DNA from: Sherwoodlollariibacterium sp049275655
GTDB lineage: Bacteria; Omnitrophota; Gorgyraeia; Gygaellales; Profunditerraquicolaceae
Length of the DNA: 39,471 bases
Reading direction: 5' to 3'
Assembly (NCBI GenBank): GCA_049275655.1
Contig: JBASUY010000059.1
Location: 1 to 39,471, forward strand
Shown here piece after piece: positions 31,784-39,471 of the stretch (its first letter is position 1; every line of letters starts with the position of its first letter). The translations under genes were made by a program, and so were the position numbers. Under the pieces are notes generated by a model. The model was not told the origin of the DNA. It worked only from the letters and a program-made list of their open reading frames with translations, and made no database searches.

Positions 31784-32461
31784 TTACGCCCCTAAAATGG
31801 GGACAGCGACTTTTTTTATATCCTTCTTAACCCTATCCTTCTTAGACCTGCCCCTTAAAATAGCCTCAACCACGCCAAAAGAACGACCGGTAGAAGTATG
31901 TTTCCTTATATCCTGCAAAAAACTCTCTTCTTCCTTTGTTTCTATATATTTCTCCCAAGAAGAGCTTGACATACCTACAAGCTTTAACAACTCATGAGAA
32001 TTAACCAACTCATCAATCTTACGATTTGTGTGGCAGGCAGCGCTTGACCATTGCCAATTCCATGGCTTATCTACTAAACCCGCGCGTACAGGATTACGCT
32101 CTATATAGCAAGCAGCAAGCATAAGGTGCGCTTGCGATAAAATACAAGAATAAAATCTTCCCTGCCAAAGATGCCCTCGCTGGTTTAATTTATTATTAAA
32201 ATACTGCGAATAACGCATATGAGCAACATTAAATGTCTTAGCTAATGAATCAATCTTACCGGGAACAGCAACAAAATGGACATGATTCGGCATTAAACAG
32301 TAGGCTAAAATGGATAAACCATACTTAAGGCTATACTCTTTAATCCATAAAAGATACTGCTTCCGATCATCCGTATTTAAAAATACCTTCTGTTGGTAAT
32401 TCCCTCTCTGTGTAATATGGTGCGGCAACCCTACTCCTACTATTCTGGCTATCCTCCCCAT
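31784..32461 (-). CDS. REP-associated tyrosine transposase (RAYT, Y1/HUH type)
   Basis: The 225-residue protein belongs to the IS200-related Y1 transposases of the RAYT group. It has the HUH motif HVH at 60-62 (within MPNHVHFV), the catalytic Tyr119 in ACYIERNPVRAG, the RGNYQQKVF start and the RGHLWQGRFYS motif. These single-strand nucleases handle repetitive palindromes (REP/REPIN). The ATG has a strong AGGAGGGGG site. The last residues KKVAVP are encoded by the inverted repeat at 31799-31817. It lies between the GGDEF gene and the MA peptidase gene and appears intact. Confidence 0.92.
   Translation of the reverse strand: MGRIARIVGVGLPHHITQRGNYQQKVFLNTDDRKQYLLWIKEYSLKYGLSILAYCLMPNHVHFVAVPGKIDSLAKTFNVAHMRYSQYFNNKLNQRGHLWQGRFYSCILSQAHLMLAACYIERNPVRAGLVDKPWNWQWSSAACHTNRKIDELVNSHELLKLVGMSSSSWEKYIETKEEESFLQDIRKHTSTGRSFGVVEAILRGRSKKDRVKKDIKKVAVPILGA
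31799..31817 (+). repeat. GGGGACAGCGAC repeat, left end of RAYT unit
   Basis: The sequence GGGGACAGCGACTTTTTTT is identical to the left half of the atpA-atpG palindrome. It overlaps the RAYT coding end and encodes KKVAVP when read on the minus strand. Confidence 0.9.
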
Positions 32462-32583
32462 ATCACCCCCTCCTTTTAGGCCCTATATCATCTATTACCT
32501 TCACTATCAATAGACGCGGCAAGGAAGGAAATCTAACTTAAAAATTTAAGTAAAAATTATCAAAGAGCTAAAAATAAAAAGTC

Positions 32584-32600
32584 AAAAAGTCGCTGTCCCC
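32584..32600 (-). repeat. GGGGACAGCGAC repeat, right end of RAYT unit
   Basis: AAAAAGTCGCTGTCCCC on the plus strand is the reverse complement of the left end. It lies about 120 bases upstream of the RAYT start. The 120 bases between hold only AT-rich sequence and the ribosome-binding site. Confidence 0.9.
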
Positions 32601-32622
32601 ACTATATTATTATAGCAGTATT

Positions 32623-33402
32623 TTAGAAATTTCTCAAAATAAAATCTTTCCATGCATTCTCCATATCTACAAAACTCTTAAACTTATATACGTTTAATAA
32701 AGCCTTATCCCAAGGTACTCCATCCCGTAATTTACGGCTAAAATCAACAAAACGCTCTCTTCCATATTGTTTTATTAAAAAGACAACGAGCGAGGCTGAC
32801 TGAGCATAAAACTCTTGAGGGTTTATGCCCTTAACCTGATAGATACTGAATAATTTATTAAAATGCATATATTTTCCCTGTAAGATAAGCTTCTTTATTA
32901 AAGAGACCCTCTCTTGCAAATGCCCCTTCTCTTGAGAGCTTGCAACTCCTTCGTCTATCCATAGAGGGAGGATTGCGCCTCTGCCTACAAATTCCCTGAA
33001 TATTATATGGGTCATCTCATGTGGAAGGATAGAATCAAAAAAATCAAACTCACCTAAAAAACTTTTGATAGTACGCGTATCCACAAAAACAACCGCACAA
33101 GACCAATCTTTGCGGTCAGCCTCTTTTTTGTAATCTTCAAACCTATCGTATATATAGATTTTAGCCCGGTTATCCCAACTCCAGAAATCCATACGCCTAA
33201 AACCAAGCTCATCAACAATGCTATTATAATACTTTTCAGCGGCATGAGCTAAATCCCGGATAAAACTCATCCGGGCAGATCGATAATATATTATAAAATG
33301 CTGAGTCTTTTCAGTATTCCAAAGCCCTTCTGAAACCTGCGCGCCTAAGATTTGCGTAAAAAAAAGTAAAATTACTAATAAAATAATAAATTTCCTTTTC
33401 AT
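32623..33402 (-). CDS. Secreted gluzincin, peptidase MA-like
   Basis: The 259-residue protein has a signal peptide (about 1-20, ending ILGA) and the zinc motif HEMTH at 128-132, followed 19 residues later by Glu151 in WIDEGVA, the third ligand. This is the peptidase MA-like layout. FIIYYRSAR near residue 36 and a C-terminal helical part that includes YGRERFVDF agree with it. It should act in the periplasm or outside. Substrate is unknown. No clear ribosome-binding site is seen before the ATG. It is between the RAYT unit and a membrane-anchored protein gene, each separated by repeats. Confidence 0.85.
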   Translation of the reverse strand: MKRKFIILLVILLFFTQILGAQVSEGLWNTEKTQHFIIYYRSARMSFIRDLAHAAEKYYNSIVDELGFRRMDFWSWDNRAKIYIYDRFEDYKKEADRKDWSCAVVFVDTRTIKSFLGEFDFFDSILPHEMTHIIFREFVGRGAILPLWIDEGVASSQEKGHLQERVSLIKKLILQGKYMHFNKLFSIYQVKGINPQEFYAQSASLVVFLIKQYGRERFVDFSRKLRDGVPWDKALLNVYKFKSFVDMENAWKDFILRNF

Positions 33403-33440
33403 TAATTAGCGCTTAAGCATTAAAAAATAACCTAACAATT

Positions 33441-33480
33441 AGGGACAGCCCTATCTTCTTTATTAAAAGGATCTGTCCCT
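33441..33480. repeat. Related inverted repeat of AGGGACAG type
   Basis: AGGGACAG (33441-33448) and CTGTCCCT (33473-33480) are inverted around 24 bases. The core GGGACAG is shared with the GGGGACAGCGAC repeats, but the flanks differ, so this is a diverged or separate repeat family. It lies in the 115-base gap between the MA peptidase and the 234-residue membrane protein genes. Confidence 0.6.
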
Positions 33481-33517
33481 ATGCCCTATGTATCCTGATA
33501 ATATTTATATATTTTAT

Positions 33518-34222
33518 TTATTCCTTGGCCTTCTCTTCAGATTCAAGCTTTGACTGGCGTTGCCAAATAAGAAAAGACCCTCCTCCTAAAACCCCTAAAA
33601 AAAGAACTATAAACAAAATAACGCCCCATGTAAGCTTAGCCATGCCTTTAGGCTGAGTCTCAGATAAAAGGGTTTTAGCTGAAATAAGGTCGGCTTTAAC
33701 GGAATCAATCAAACTTAAAGAATTTCTATAATTTGAAATCTTATAAGCGGGGCTAGCAGAAGACAAATCTTGCTCCTCTTCTATCTCTTTAAGCTTTTTA
33801 TCTATCCCATTATAAATAAGCTGAGCGCGCTCATAATACTTTGTCTTCTTAAAAGCCTTCAGCATATCCTTAGCCTCTAAGCGCAAGAGTTCAACCTCGC
33901 CTAAATCTATAACCCAAACATCCTTTATCTCTATTTCTTTCTCTAATACCTCTTTAGGGGCTAAGAGGAATTCTCCAAAAACATAATAACTTCCCTGCTG
34001 GGTATCATAAGCTACATCTAAATCGCCTTTGTATATTATATCTTCTGGTTTAACCTCTACGGGAAGATAAACCTTTATCGGGACAGTTTGCTCTGAATCA
34101 GCCGGGTTTACCGCCATAAGGCGCATAGTAATGCCTGCCTCAGCAGAAACAAGAAAAAGAAATAACGCAATAAAGATAATTAGAATAAAATTAAGCCTAC
34201 CCTTTAATAGTATTTTTATCAT
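33518..34222 (-). CDS. Secreted/membrane-anchored protein of unknown function
   Basis: I do not recognise this 234-residue protein. It has an N-terminal signal segment (about 11-28, ending SAEA), a beta-rich part (about 30-110) with VPIKVYLPVEVKPEDI, a helical and probably coiled part (about 115-190), and one membrane segment near the end (about 199-219, rich in Leu, Val and Gly) with a short cytoplasmic basic/acidic tail. It would stand in the inner membrane with the bulk in the periplasm. It follows the giant Ig-like gene on the same strand after a 117-base gap, so a role as partner or anchor of that protein is possible but unproven. Confidence 0.75.
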   Translation of the reverse strand: MIKILLKGRLNFILIIFIALFLFLVSAEAGITMRLMAVNPADSEQTVPIKVYLPVEVKPEDIIYKGDLDVAYDTQQGSYYVFGEFLLAPKEVLEKEIEIKDVWVIDLGEVELLRLEAKDMLKAFKKTKYYERAQLIYNGIDKKLKEIEEEQDLSSASPAYKISNYRNSLSLIDSVKADLISAKTLLSETQPKGMAKLTWGVILFIVLFLGVLGGGSFLIWQRQSKLESEEKAKE

Positions 34223-34231
34223 CTTGATTTT

Positions 34232-34259
34232 ATTTTACCATATTTTTCAAATATGTCAC
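34232..34259 (-). promoter_or_regulatory. Promoter with operator-like palindrome, near-leaderless start
   Basis: On the minus strand GTGACA (34259-34254, 5 of 6) and TAAAAT (34237-34232, 5 of 6) are 16 bases apart. The -10 box ends 9 bases before the ATG at 34222, so the mRNA would have only 2-3 leader bases. The inverted repeat CATATTT-TTC-AAATATG (34239-34255) fills the spacer and may bind a regulator. Confidence 0.45.
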
Positions 34260-34266
34260 CCTTTAA

Positions 34267-34326
34267 GGGGACAGCGACTTTTTTCTAGGGGGACAGCTAC
34301 TTTTTTGATAAAAAGTCGCTGTCCCC
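34267..34326. repeat. Cluster of three GGGGACAGCGAC-type repeats
   Basis: Two direct copies, GGGGACAGCGACTTTTTT (34267-34284) and GGGGGACAGCTACTTTTTT (34288-34306, one base changed in the core), are followed by an inverted copy AAAAAGTCGCTGTCCCC (34310-34326). The inverted copy can pair with either direct copy. It lies just downstream of the giant Ig-like gene, where the hairpin could also act in transcription termination or 3' end protection. Confidence 0.9.
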
Positions 34327-34339
34327 ATTATCATTATTT

Positions 34340-37300
34340 TTATTTGAATTCAAACCAAGTCTGGACTACCGGCTTCTTGGCAACATTCTCAATCATCTTC
34401 TGGTTAAGCTCCATCGCCGCCTTAAGCTCTTCGCTCTTATTCTTAATATAACTAATATCCTCCTGCTTATCCTTGGATACCTCATAAATCTTATCAATAT
34501 TTATACCGGTTGTCCCTCCTAAATTCTTAATAGTATTGCTCATATCTTCAAGTTGCTTAAATACGCCGGCAAGTTCAACCGCAGCCCCCCTTACCTCTTC
34601 AACCTTTCCGGTAATATTCTTGCTAATTTGGGCAATTGCCTTATCCATATCATTAAACTGCGCGCTTAAGGTTTCGGTTACACTCTTAAGGTTAGTAATG
34701 CCGGAGGTACTGCCTAAAACCGCAGAGACACTGCTTGAAATGTCTTCTATATCCGAATCGCTTACCTTAAGGACAAAGGCATCAACCGTACCTTTTACCG
34801 GCTCTGAACAGACAATAGTAAAAGCACCCCTACCCCAAGCCGGCAAGAATGTCACATTATACTCATAGATGCCCGTTGTCCCTATCTCTGCCATAGCCCT
34901 GCCGGAAATAAGAAGATTGTTCTTAGGGCTATATACGGATATCGTCGGAGAAAGCCCGGAGTCAGTCCGATAACGAACAGCTAACTTAGATCCAATCCTT
35001 ACCGCAGTCTCTCCGTTTAATATACCGGACTTAATATGCGGCTGCACCTCTTGGACTACTTCTGTTTTTATTTCGGAGATCTTATCCTGCAAAGAACTAG
35101 TTCCTGTGGCAGAAAGAATCTTAGATGTCTCGGCCTTTACATCGGTAATCTTAGGCACAACCACACTGGTAATCTGGCCTTCTATCTCGTCTTTAACCGT
35201 CTTTTGAATTGCCGCAGTCTGTCCGGCGATGCTAGTAGTTACCGTCTGAATGGCATTGGTAACTGCACGCAGGTTCTCGTTTATAGTAACACTAAAGGTC
35301 GCCCCTCCTTCATAGCTTCTGCCTGTGCCGTCACGCCCGCCATAATTAATGACAACGCGAGCAAAATAGGTCTTGCCTGCGACAAGATTAAAATCATCTC
35401 CGGTAGCAACTACATTAGGGATCTCCTTAAAATATACTCCGTTTACGGTATTAGACGCAGCAGGAGGCTCTAAAATAATCGACTTCATCCACTCTCCGGT
35501 AGAATCATTATAGATATCTACAACCGCATTGCCTAAAATATTTACATCATCATTAACCACCATCTTCCCACGCTTCTCCAGCCAAACACGAATAGAGAGT
35601 TTATCTGTACTTTCATCATAGACAAAAGCATTCTGTACCTTATAATCTGCAGTTGCCTCAACTAAACTTGTAGCTGTTAAAGTCCAGGTAATTTTAGCGT
35701 CATATACCCCGTCTAAATAATCTGCGGCAACGCCGGCTGTCTTCTCTGTATTCTCATCCACATATTTTTCTTTAGATACCTTAAAAGAATATGCGCCATA
35801 AGGTAAACTGAAGGTAAACGGGCTATTTCCTGTTTTAGGAAACCCTTCAACCATAACCCCATTAGAAGTAGCATCCAAGGAACATTCAGTCAGGTTACTG
35901 GCGCTGGTGTAATCCTTAATAAATACCGTGACATCATACTTCTTAAAAACCTGAACTTCATTTGACGCTCCGGAGCCTGAGATGTTATTAGCTGACCCGC
36001 TTAGGGTTATCTTCTCTGCGTCAAGAAGGCCTTTTACCGCAAAATTATAGAATGTGGCGATTCCTGATTGAGCAATAACCTTATTCTGTGAATCTGTAGA
36101 GATACTGCCATTGGAGGGCATCACGGTTACCTCAGTATTGCTAGAAGAGGTATTCCCATAGGCATCGGTAACTGCGATACTAAACTCTTTCCATGGTGCA
36201 TTTTCAACAACTACGCCTACCGGTTGAACTAGCCAACTTAAGCCCGTAGCTACCCCGCCATGAACAGTAACAACCAAAGCATTGTTATTAGCAGTAACTA
36301 CCCCCCCTTCATTATCTACAGCCTTGATATAAGCAGTCTCAGCTTTAAATAATTTAATCCCTACTGTAGAAGAACTCTGGCCGTTTGTAAAGCTAACAGG
36401 AGTATCTGTACCAAAAGGAATATTGGTAGTTGTCTCAAAAGGATGATTCCCTTTAAGCGAAACATTCGCGCCGCTAAAGATCAATGTTTTTTCTCCGGTA
36501 TAATCCTTATCCACATTGCCTAAGATATCTATCGCCTTTAAAGCAATAGGCTGAGTATCTCCTGCATTCATAGAAGAAGGCCCGCTAATGGAAAAATTAG
36601 TCGCTACAACCGTAATCTTAGGGGCTGAAGTTAACAAAGAAGAAGTAGATAACTTGGAGCTAGGCGAGCCAAAAACTATATCTGTTGCCGGGTTAATTTT
36701 AAAGGCAAGAACTTTATTATCCGAATCCAAAGGCAAGGGATTTTTCAAAAATACGCTTACGGTAAAATTCTTTGCCGTGCCATTAGTAACCTCATAGATA
36801 TCATTCTCCCCTAAGCCAAAAATAATCTGGTCATCATCTATCCTTCCGACCACCTGGGCTGCTCCGTCAGTGATATAAACTCCCTGCAGGTAATTTGTCC
36901 AGCCATTGGTAGTATCGGTGGTATCGCGTTTTACGATTACCTGGCGTATCTTGCTGGAGAAACCATCGGTTCCTCCGTCGACAATCCTGAAGTTAAGCAC
37001 CCCAACCTTATCCGCGGAGGTATAAGCAAGAGATGAAATAGTAGCCGGGCCTGCTGCCCCGATTGAAACCGCCGCTTCTTCTGCAGTATTAAAGGTAATA
37101 CCCGAAGAAAATACCGGCGTCAGGCTAACCCCTGCAACTGTAGCGCGAAGATATATAGTCTCAGGATAACTGTAAGTTAACCCGGTAAACGAAGCAACGC
37201 CATTAACAGTTGCAGCAGTCAAACCTCCGGTTGCGCTCAAGGTGCCATTAACTGCCTGAACAAATGCGTCATTGCTGGTTGAGGCGGCAAGGGTTACATT

Positions 37301-39471
37301 TGCCGAGGAGCCGGAGACAGGATTACCATATTGGTCGCTTACCGCAACCTTAGGTTGAGTTGCAAGCGCCTGGCTGGTAACACATGAGGCAGCTGGTTCC
37401 TGAGAGAACCGAAGCTTTGCTACTGCCCCGGAGTTAACTGTAATTGTATTGGAGGCGACATTTACCCCTGTTAATGCGGCAGTACCTGCGGTAATCGTAG
37501 TATCCTGTGCGCGGTAAAGCCTTGCCTTTAAATTAGTAGTTGAGGCGCCAGCGCTGAATTCCACGGGGCTGACAAACTCATCAATAACATTTCCTTCGGG
37601 GCCGTTGGATGCGCCGCTTAAGCTCCAGGTAATCTGCCTTGAGCCGGAAAATGCTGTAGAACCATTAACACCATCGCAGATATTGTCATAGAGGTCAACT
37701 GCGTGCAAAACAGTATCAAAGTTAAACTCCACTCCGGCTGCCTGCGGAGTAGGCAGGTTTGCCGCGAATTTAAGGTGGTTAGCTGCTGAATGCCTTACTG
37801 TAAAATTCAGGTCATCGGTATCCGCAGTAGTAACCGAGCCGCTGGTTACCTTAAGGCTTACATCTTCTACCTTATAGAGCTTTACAGTAGATGTCGCCAC
37901 GCCTGAGGCAAAACTTAAGCTTGTGCTCTGGCCGAAATCAATATCCTGGTTCAAACGGTTTGAGGCTGTGGGCTTCTTGGAAGAAGGCGCAGGCGAAACG
38001 TTTGCACCGGAAAAAATTACATTTACATTGCCGGTATAATCATCTTTCACGTTACCTAAATTGTCATAAGCAGTAACAGTTAGTACCTTACTCTCTCCGG
38101 TTGATATCGTATCGTTAGTGCCGGTGACGGTAAAACGGTAAGCGTCCGAAGGTATAATCGTTACTTCCTGGCTGCTGCTTGCCTCAGTCAATGCCACTCC
38201 GCTGGTACGTGTTGCTACAAGATTTGCTGTACCGGTTAAAGTATCCTTATAATAGAAACTGGCACTGTTAGCACCGTTAGCTATGGTAACAGAGCTAATC
38301 ACTCCTGTACCGTCACTATTTGAATAGAATACTCCGCTTGGCCTGGCAGGGCTCTTAGTAAGAGAAAATACGGTCGAGGCAGATACATTGGAGGCGTTAT
38401 CGTATTCATCCTTTATATCTGCAGTAAACACAGTAGAGACCTCTCCTGCCTTTACCGAAACAGGCCCGCTTAAAACTACCTTATAAGGCGCCCTGGCAGT
38501 AGCAATAGCATTAAACTGGACTGATGTAAGAGTACCTGAGCTTACCGTTACCGTATATGTACCTGCCTTAGTACCTAAAGTAAGGCTTACCTGTGCCTGG
38601 CCGTTTACATCGGTTACAGCCGAGCTTGCCGAGAGCGCCTGTCCGCTTGCGCCTTCAGGATAAGCAGATATATTAAAGTTTACTGTTTCATGAGGGATAG
38701 CAATACCTGAAGGATCCACTATTTTAATTACCAGCGGGTTATCCAATGCAGAAGCTACCTGTTTAGATTGATTATTACCGCTGGTCAACTGAATCGCGCT
38801 AGGCAGTAAACCCGTAGCAGCAAAGGTTACCGGTGAACCGGCTAAGCCTTCTGAAGAAGCAGTTACCTGGTATGTACCGGCAACGCTTCCTATAGTTAAA
38901 GTTGTCGATGCCTCTCCGTTTGCATCAGTCACTCCTGAAATAGTGCTTAATGATGTTCCGGTTGCACCCTGCGGCTGGCTAAGAATAGCGAAATTAACCC
39001 CTGTCCCGGCTCCAATACCATTACCGTAAGTATCGGTAACGGCCACCACGAACGCCTGCGACAGAGGCCAGGCTGTCCTTCCGGATTGATTATTGCCGCT
39101 TAATAAAGCTAAATTACTGGCAGCTCCTGCATTAATTGTAGCGGCTAATCCATGCTGGCCGTAAGACCTGCCTGATTCCTGCACCAAAACCGCGCCGGTC
39201 TCTTTTTTATACGCAGTAAGAGTAACCCCGTTAGAAGCAGAGAGGCCCTGCGAGAAACTAACAGTAATATTATATCCGAATAATGTATTCTCAATCTTAG
39301 GAGAATAAACATTGGGCAAGGTGCCGACACTATTCAACCCTGAAAAGACAAGAGTATGGTTGCCCGTATAATCCTTATCAATATTCTTATTAGCATCAGT
39401 AGCGCGCACGATTAGCTCTACCGGTACCCCGGCAGAAACAGTTAATGTTGAAGCACCTTCATCAGTTACAA
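34340..39471 (-). CDS. Giant Ig-like repeat and coiled-coil surface protein, start outside window
   Basis: The open frame runs through the right window edge, so the N-terminus is missing; about 1,709 residues are visible. Three copies of a unit with a DYTG...FSG motif occur (near 39.36, 38.03 and 36.49 kb), each after a segment of the type AxDxxGN. Two Big_1-like units begin with SGNNQS (near 39.1 and 38.8 kb), and another VSDQYGNPVSG unit lies near 37.3 kb. The last 250 residues are helical and coiled-coil prone, ending in TWFEFK with no membrane segment or sortase-like signal. This is the pattern of adhesins and surface-layer filaments. Function is unknown. Coding is continuous without frameshifts. 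Confidence 0.85.
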   Translation of the reverse strand, partial: VTDEGASTLTVSAGVPVELIVRATDANKNIDKDYTGNHTLVFSGLNSVGTLPNVYSPKIENTLFGYNITVSFSQGLSASNGVTLTAYKKETGAVLVQESGRSYGQHGLAATINAGAASNLALLSGNNQSGRTAWPLSQAFVVAVTDTYGNGIGAGTGVNFAILSQPQGATGTSLSTISGVTDANGEASTTLTIGSVAGTYQVTASSEGLAGSPVTFAATGLLPSAIQLTSGNNQSKQVASALDNPLVIKIVDPSGIAIPHETVNFNISAYPEGASGQALSASSAVTDVNGQAQVSLTLGTKAGTYTVTVSSGTLTSVQFNAIATARAPYKVVLSGPVSVKAGEVSTVFTADIKDEYDNASNVSASTVFSLTKSPARPSGVFYSNSDGTGVISSVTIANGANSASFYYKDTLTGTANLVATRTSGVALTEASSSQEVTIIPSDAYRFTVTGTNDTISTGESKVLTVTAYDNLGNVKDDYTGNVNVIFSGANVSPAPSSKKPTASNRLNQDIDFGQSTSLSFASGVATSTVKLYKVEDVSLKVTSGSVTTADTDDLNFTVRHSAANHLKFAANLPTPQAAGVEFNFDTVLHAVDLYDNICDGVNGSTAFSGSRQITWSLSGASNGPEGNVIDEFVSPVEFSAGASTTNLKARLYRAQDTTITAGTAALTGVNVASNTITVNSGAVAKLRFSQEPAASCVTSQALATQPKVAVSDQYGNPVSGSSANVTLAASTSNDAFVQAVNGTLSATGGLTAATVNGVASFTGLTYSYPETIYLRATVAGVSLTPVFSSGITFNTAEEAAVSIGAAGPATISSLAYTSADKVGVLNFRIVDGGTDGFSSKIRQVIVKRDTTDTTNGWTNYLQGVYITDGAAQVVGRIDDDQIIFGLGENDIYEVTNGTAKNFTVSVFLKNPLPLDSDNKVLAFKINPATDIVFGSPSSKLSTSSLLTSAPKITVVATNFSISGPSSMNAGDTQPIALKAIDILGNVDKDYTGEKTLIFSGANVSLKGNHPFETTTNIPFGTDTPVSFTNGQSSSTVGIKLFKAETAYIKAVDNEGGVVTANNNALVVTVHGGVATGLSWLVQPVGVVVENAPWKEFSIAVTDAYGNTSSSNTEVTVMPSNGSISTDSQNKVIAQSGIATFYNFAVKGLLDAEKITLSGSANNISGSGASNEVQVFKKYDVTVFIKDYTSASNLTECSLDATSNGVMVEGFPKTGNSPFTFSLPYGAYSFKVSKEKYVDENTEKTAGVAADYLDGVYDAKITWTLTATSLVEATADYKVQNAFVYDESTDKLSIRVWLEKRGKMVVNDDVNILGNAVVDIYNDSTGEWMKSIILEPPAASNTVNGVYFKEIPNVVATGDDFNLVAGKTYFARVVINYGGRDGTGRSYEGGATFSVTINENLRAVTNAIQTVTTSIAGQTAAIQKTVKDEIEGQITSVVVPKITDVKAETSKILSATGTSSLQDKISEIKTEVVQEVQPHIKSGILNGETAVRIGSKLAVRYRTDSGLSPTISVYSPKNNLLISGRAMAEIGTTGIYEYNVTFLPAWGRGAFTIVCSEPVKGTVDAFVLKVSDSDIEDISSSVSAVLGSTSGITNLKSVTETLSAQFNDMDKAIAQISKNITGKVEEVRGAAVELAGVFKQLEDMSNTIKNLGGTTGINIDKIYEVSKDKQEDISYIKNKSEELKAAMELNQKMIENVAKKPVVQTWFEFK

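Larger units (their letters stand above)
31799..32600 (-). mobile_element. RAYT unit bounded by inverted repeats
   Basis: GGGGACAGCGACTTTTT at 31799-31815 and its reverse complement AAAAAGTCGCTGTCCCC at 32584-32600 bound 802 bases that hold almost the whole RAYT gene. The left repeat lies inside the 3' end of the gene, so the stop codon is outside the unit by 15 bases. I see no target duplication at the borders. Whether the whole unit moves, or only the short palindromes do, cannot be read from the sequence. Confidence 0.75.

Noticed and set aside
31799..34326. CRISPR array from the repeated GGGGACAGCGAC units
   Set aside because: The copies are few, inverted in pairs, unevenly spaced and tied to a RAYT gene. 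There are no regular spacers or cas genes.
35036..35473. Plus-strand open frame of 145 codons inside the giant gene
   Set aside because: It lies opposite a continuous, domain-bearing minus-strand coding region and has no ribosome-binding site or recognisable domain. It is a shadow of the real gene.

Overview
The window looks like one chromosomal segment of a Gram-negative (diderm), AT-leaning, probably anaerobic bacterium. The evidence is lpxB, an MsbA-like exporter, a type II secretion/type IV pilus-like (T2SS/T4P-like) assembly system, and an NfnAB bifurcating transhydrogenase. The gene mix, together with a giant Ig-repeat surface protein and a RAYT transposase, would fit the PVC-affiliated candidate phyla such as Ca. 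Omnitrophota. That placement is inference from content, not from a database search. Almost everything is on the minus strand; only the oxidoreductase-lpxB pair is on the plus strand.

Layout, low to high coordinates. (1) 58-2884: tRNA-Lys and the translation/UMP-kinase operon, transcribed rpsB-tsf-pyrH-frr-tRNA. (2) 2980-6935: an MsbA-type ABC exporter diverging from a Gfo/Idh oxidoreductase-lpxB pair (lipid A branch). The two directions share a compact intergenic promoter region, and the plus-strand transcript appears leaderless. (3) 6964-12031: M48 protease, a divergent L27-like protein, and an operon of a DUF1846 protein, a VTT/DedA-like membrane protein and a beta-CASP nuclease. (4) 12094-15302: two overlapping genes that share a homologous N-terminal module; one is HD-GYP, the other HEAT-like. 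(5) 15358-18670: exbB-exbD-nfnA-nfnB, all tightly coupled. (6) 18815-25912: gspE-F-L-M-G-I-J-K, in which gspL is a PilM-PilN-like fusion. (7) 25915-31740: an unusual F-type ATP synthase cluster in transcription order GGDEF regulator-epsilon-c-b/delta-alpha-gamma-beta, with no subunit a gene; it runs with a 2-nt gap into gspE. (8) 31784-34326: a RAYT (Y1) transposase bounded by inverted GGGGACAGCGAC repeats. Related palindromes occur between atpA and atpG and downstream of the giant gene, and an MA-type peptidase and a membrane-anchored protein lie in between. (9) 34340 to the window end: the C-terminal part (at least 1,700 residues) of a giant Ig-like/coiled-coil protein whose start lies outside.

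How the genes may work together: the GGDEF gene (intact GGEEF and RxxD I-site, degenerate receiver) is translationally coupled to the ATP synthase genes. The downstream gspE begins with a region resembling MshEN c-di-GMP-binding repeats, so one transcript could carry the signal maker, an energy-converting machine and the motor that reads the signal. An HD-GYP protein lies about 11 kb beyond the end of gspE. The most unusual items are the rearranged ATP synthase locus, the REPIN-like palindrome inside it, the L27-like protein with a non-canonical N-terminus, and the RAYT unit whose inverted repeat encodes the end of its own protein.
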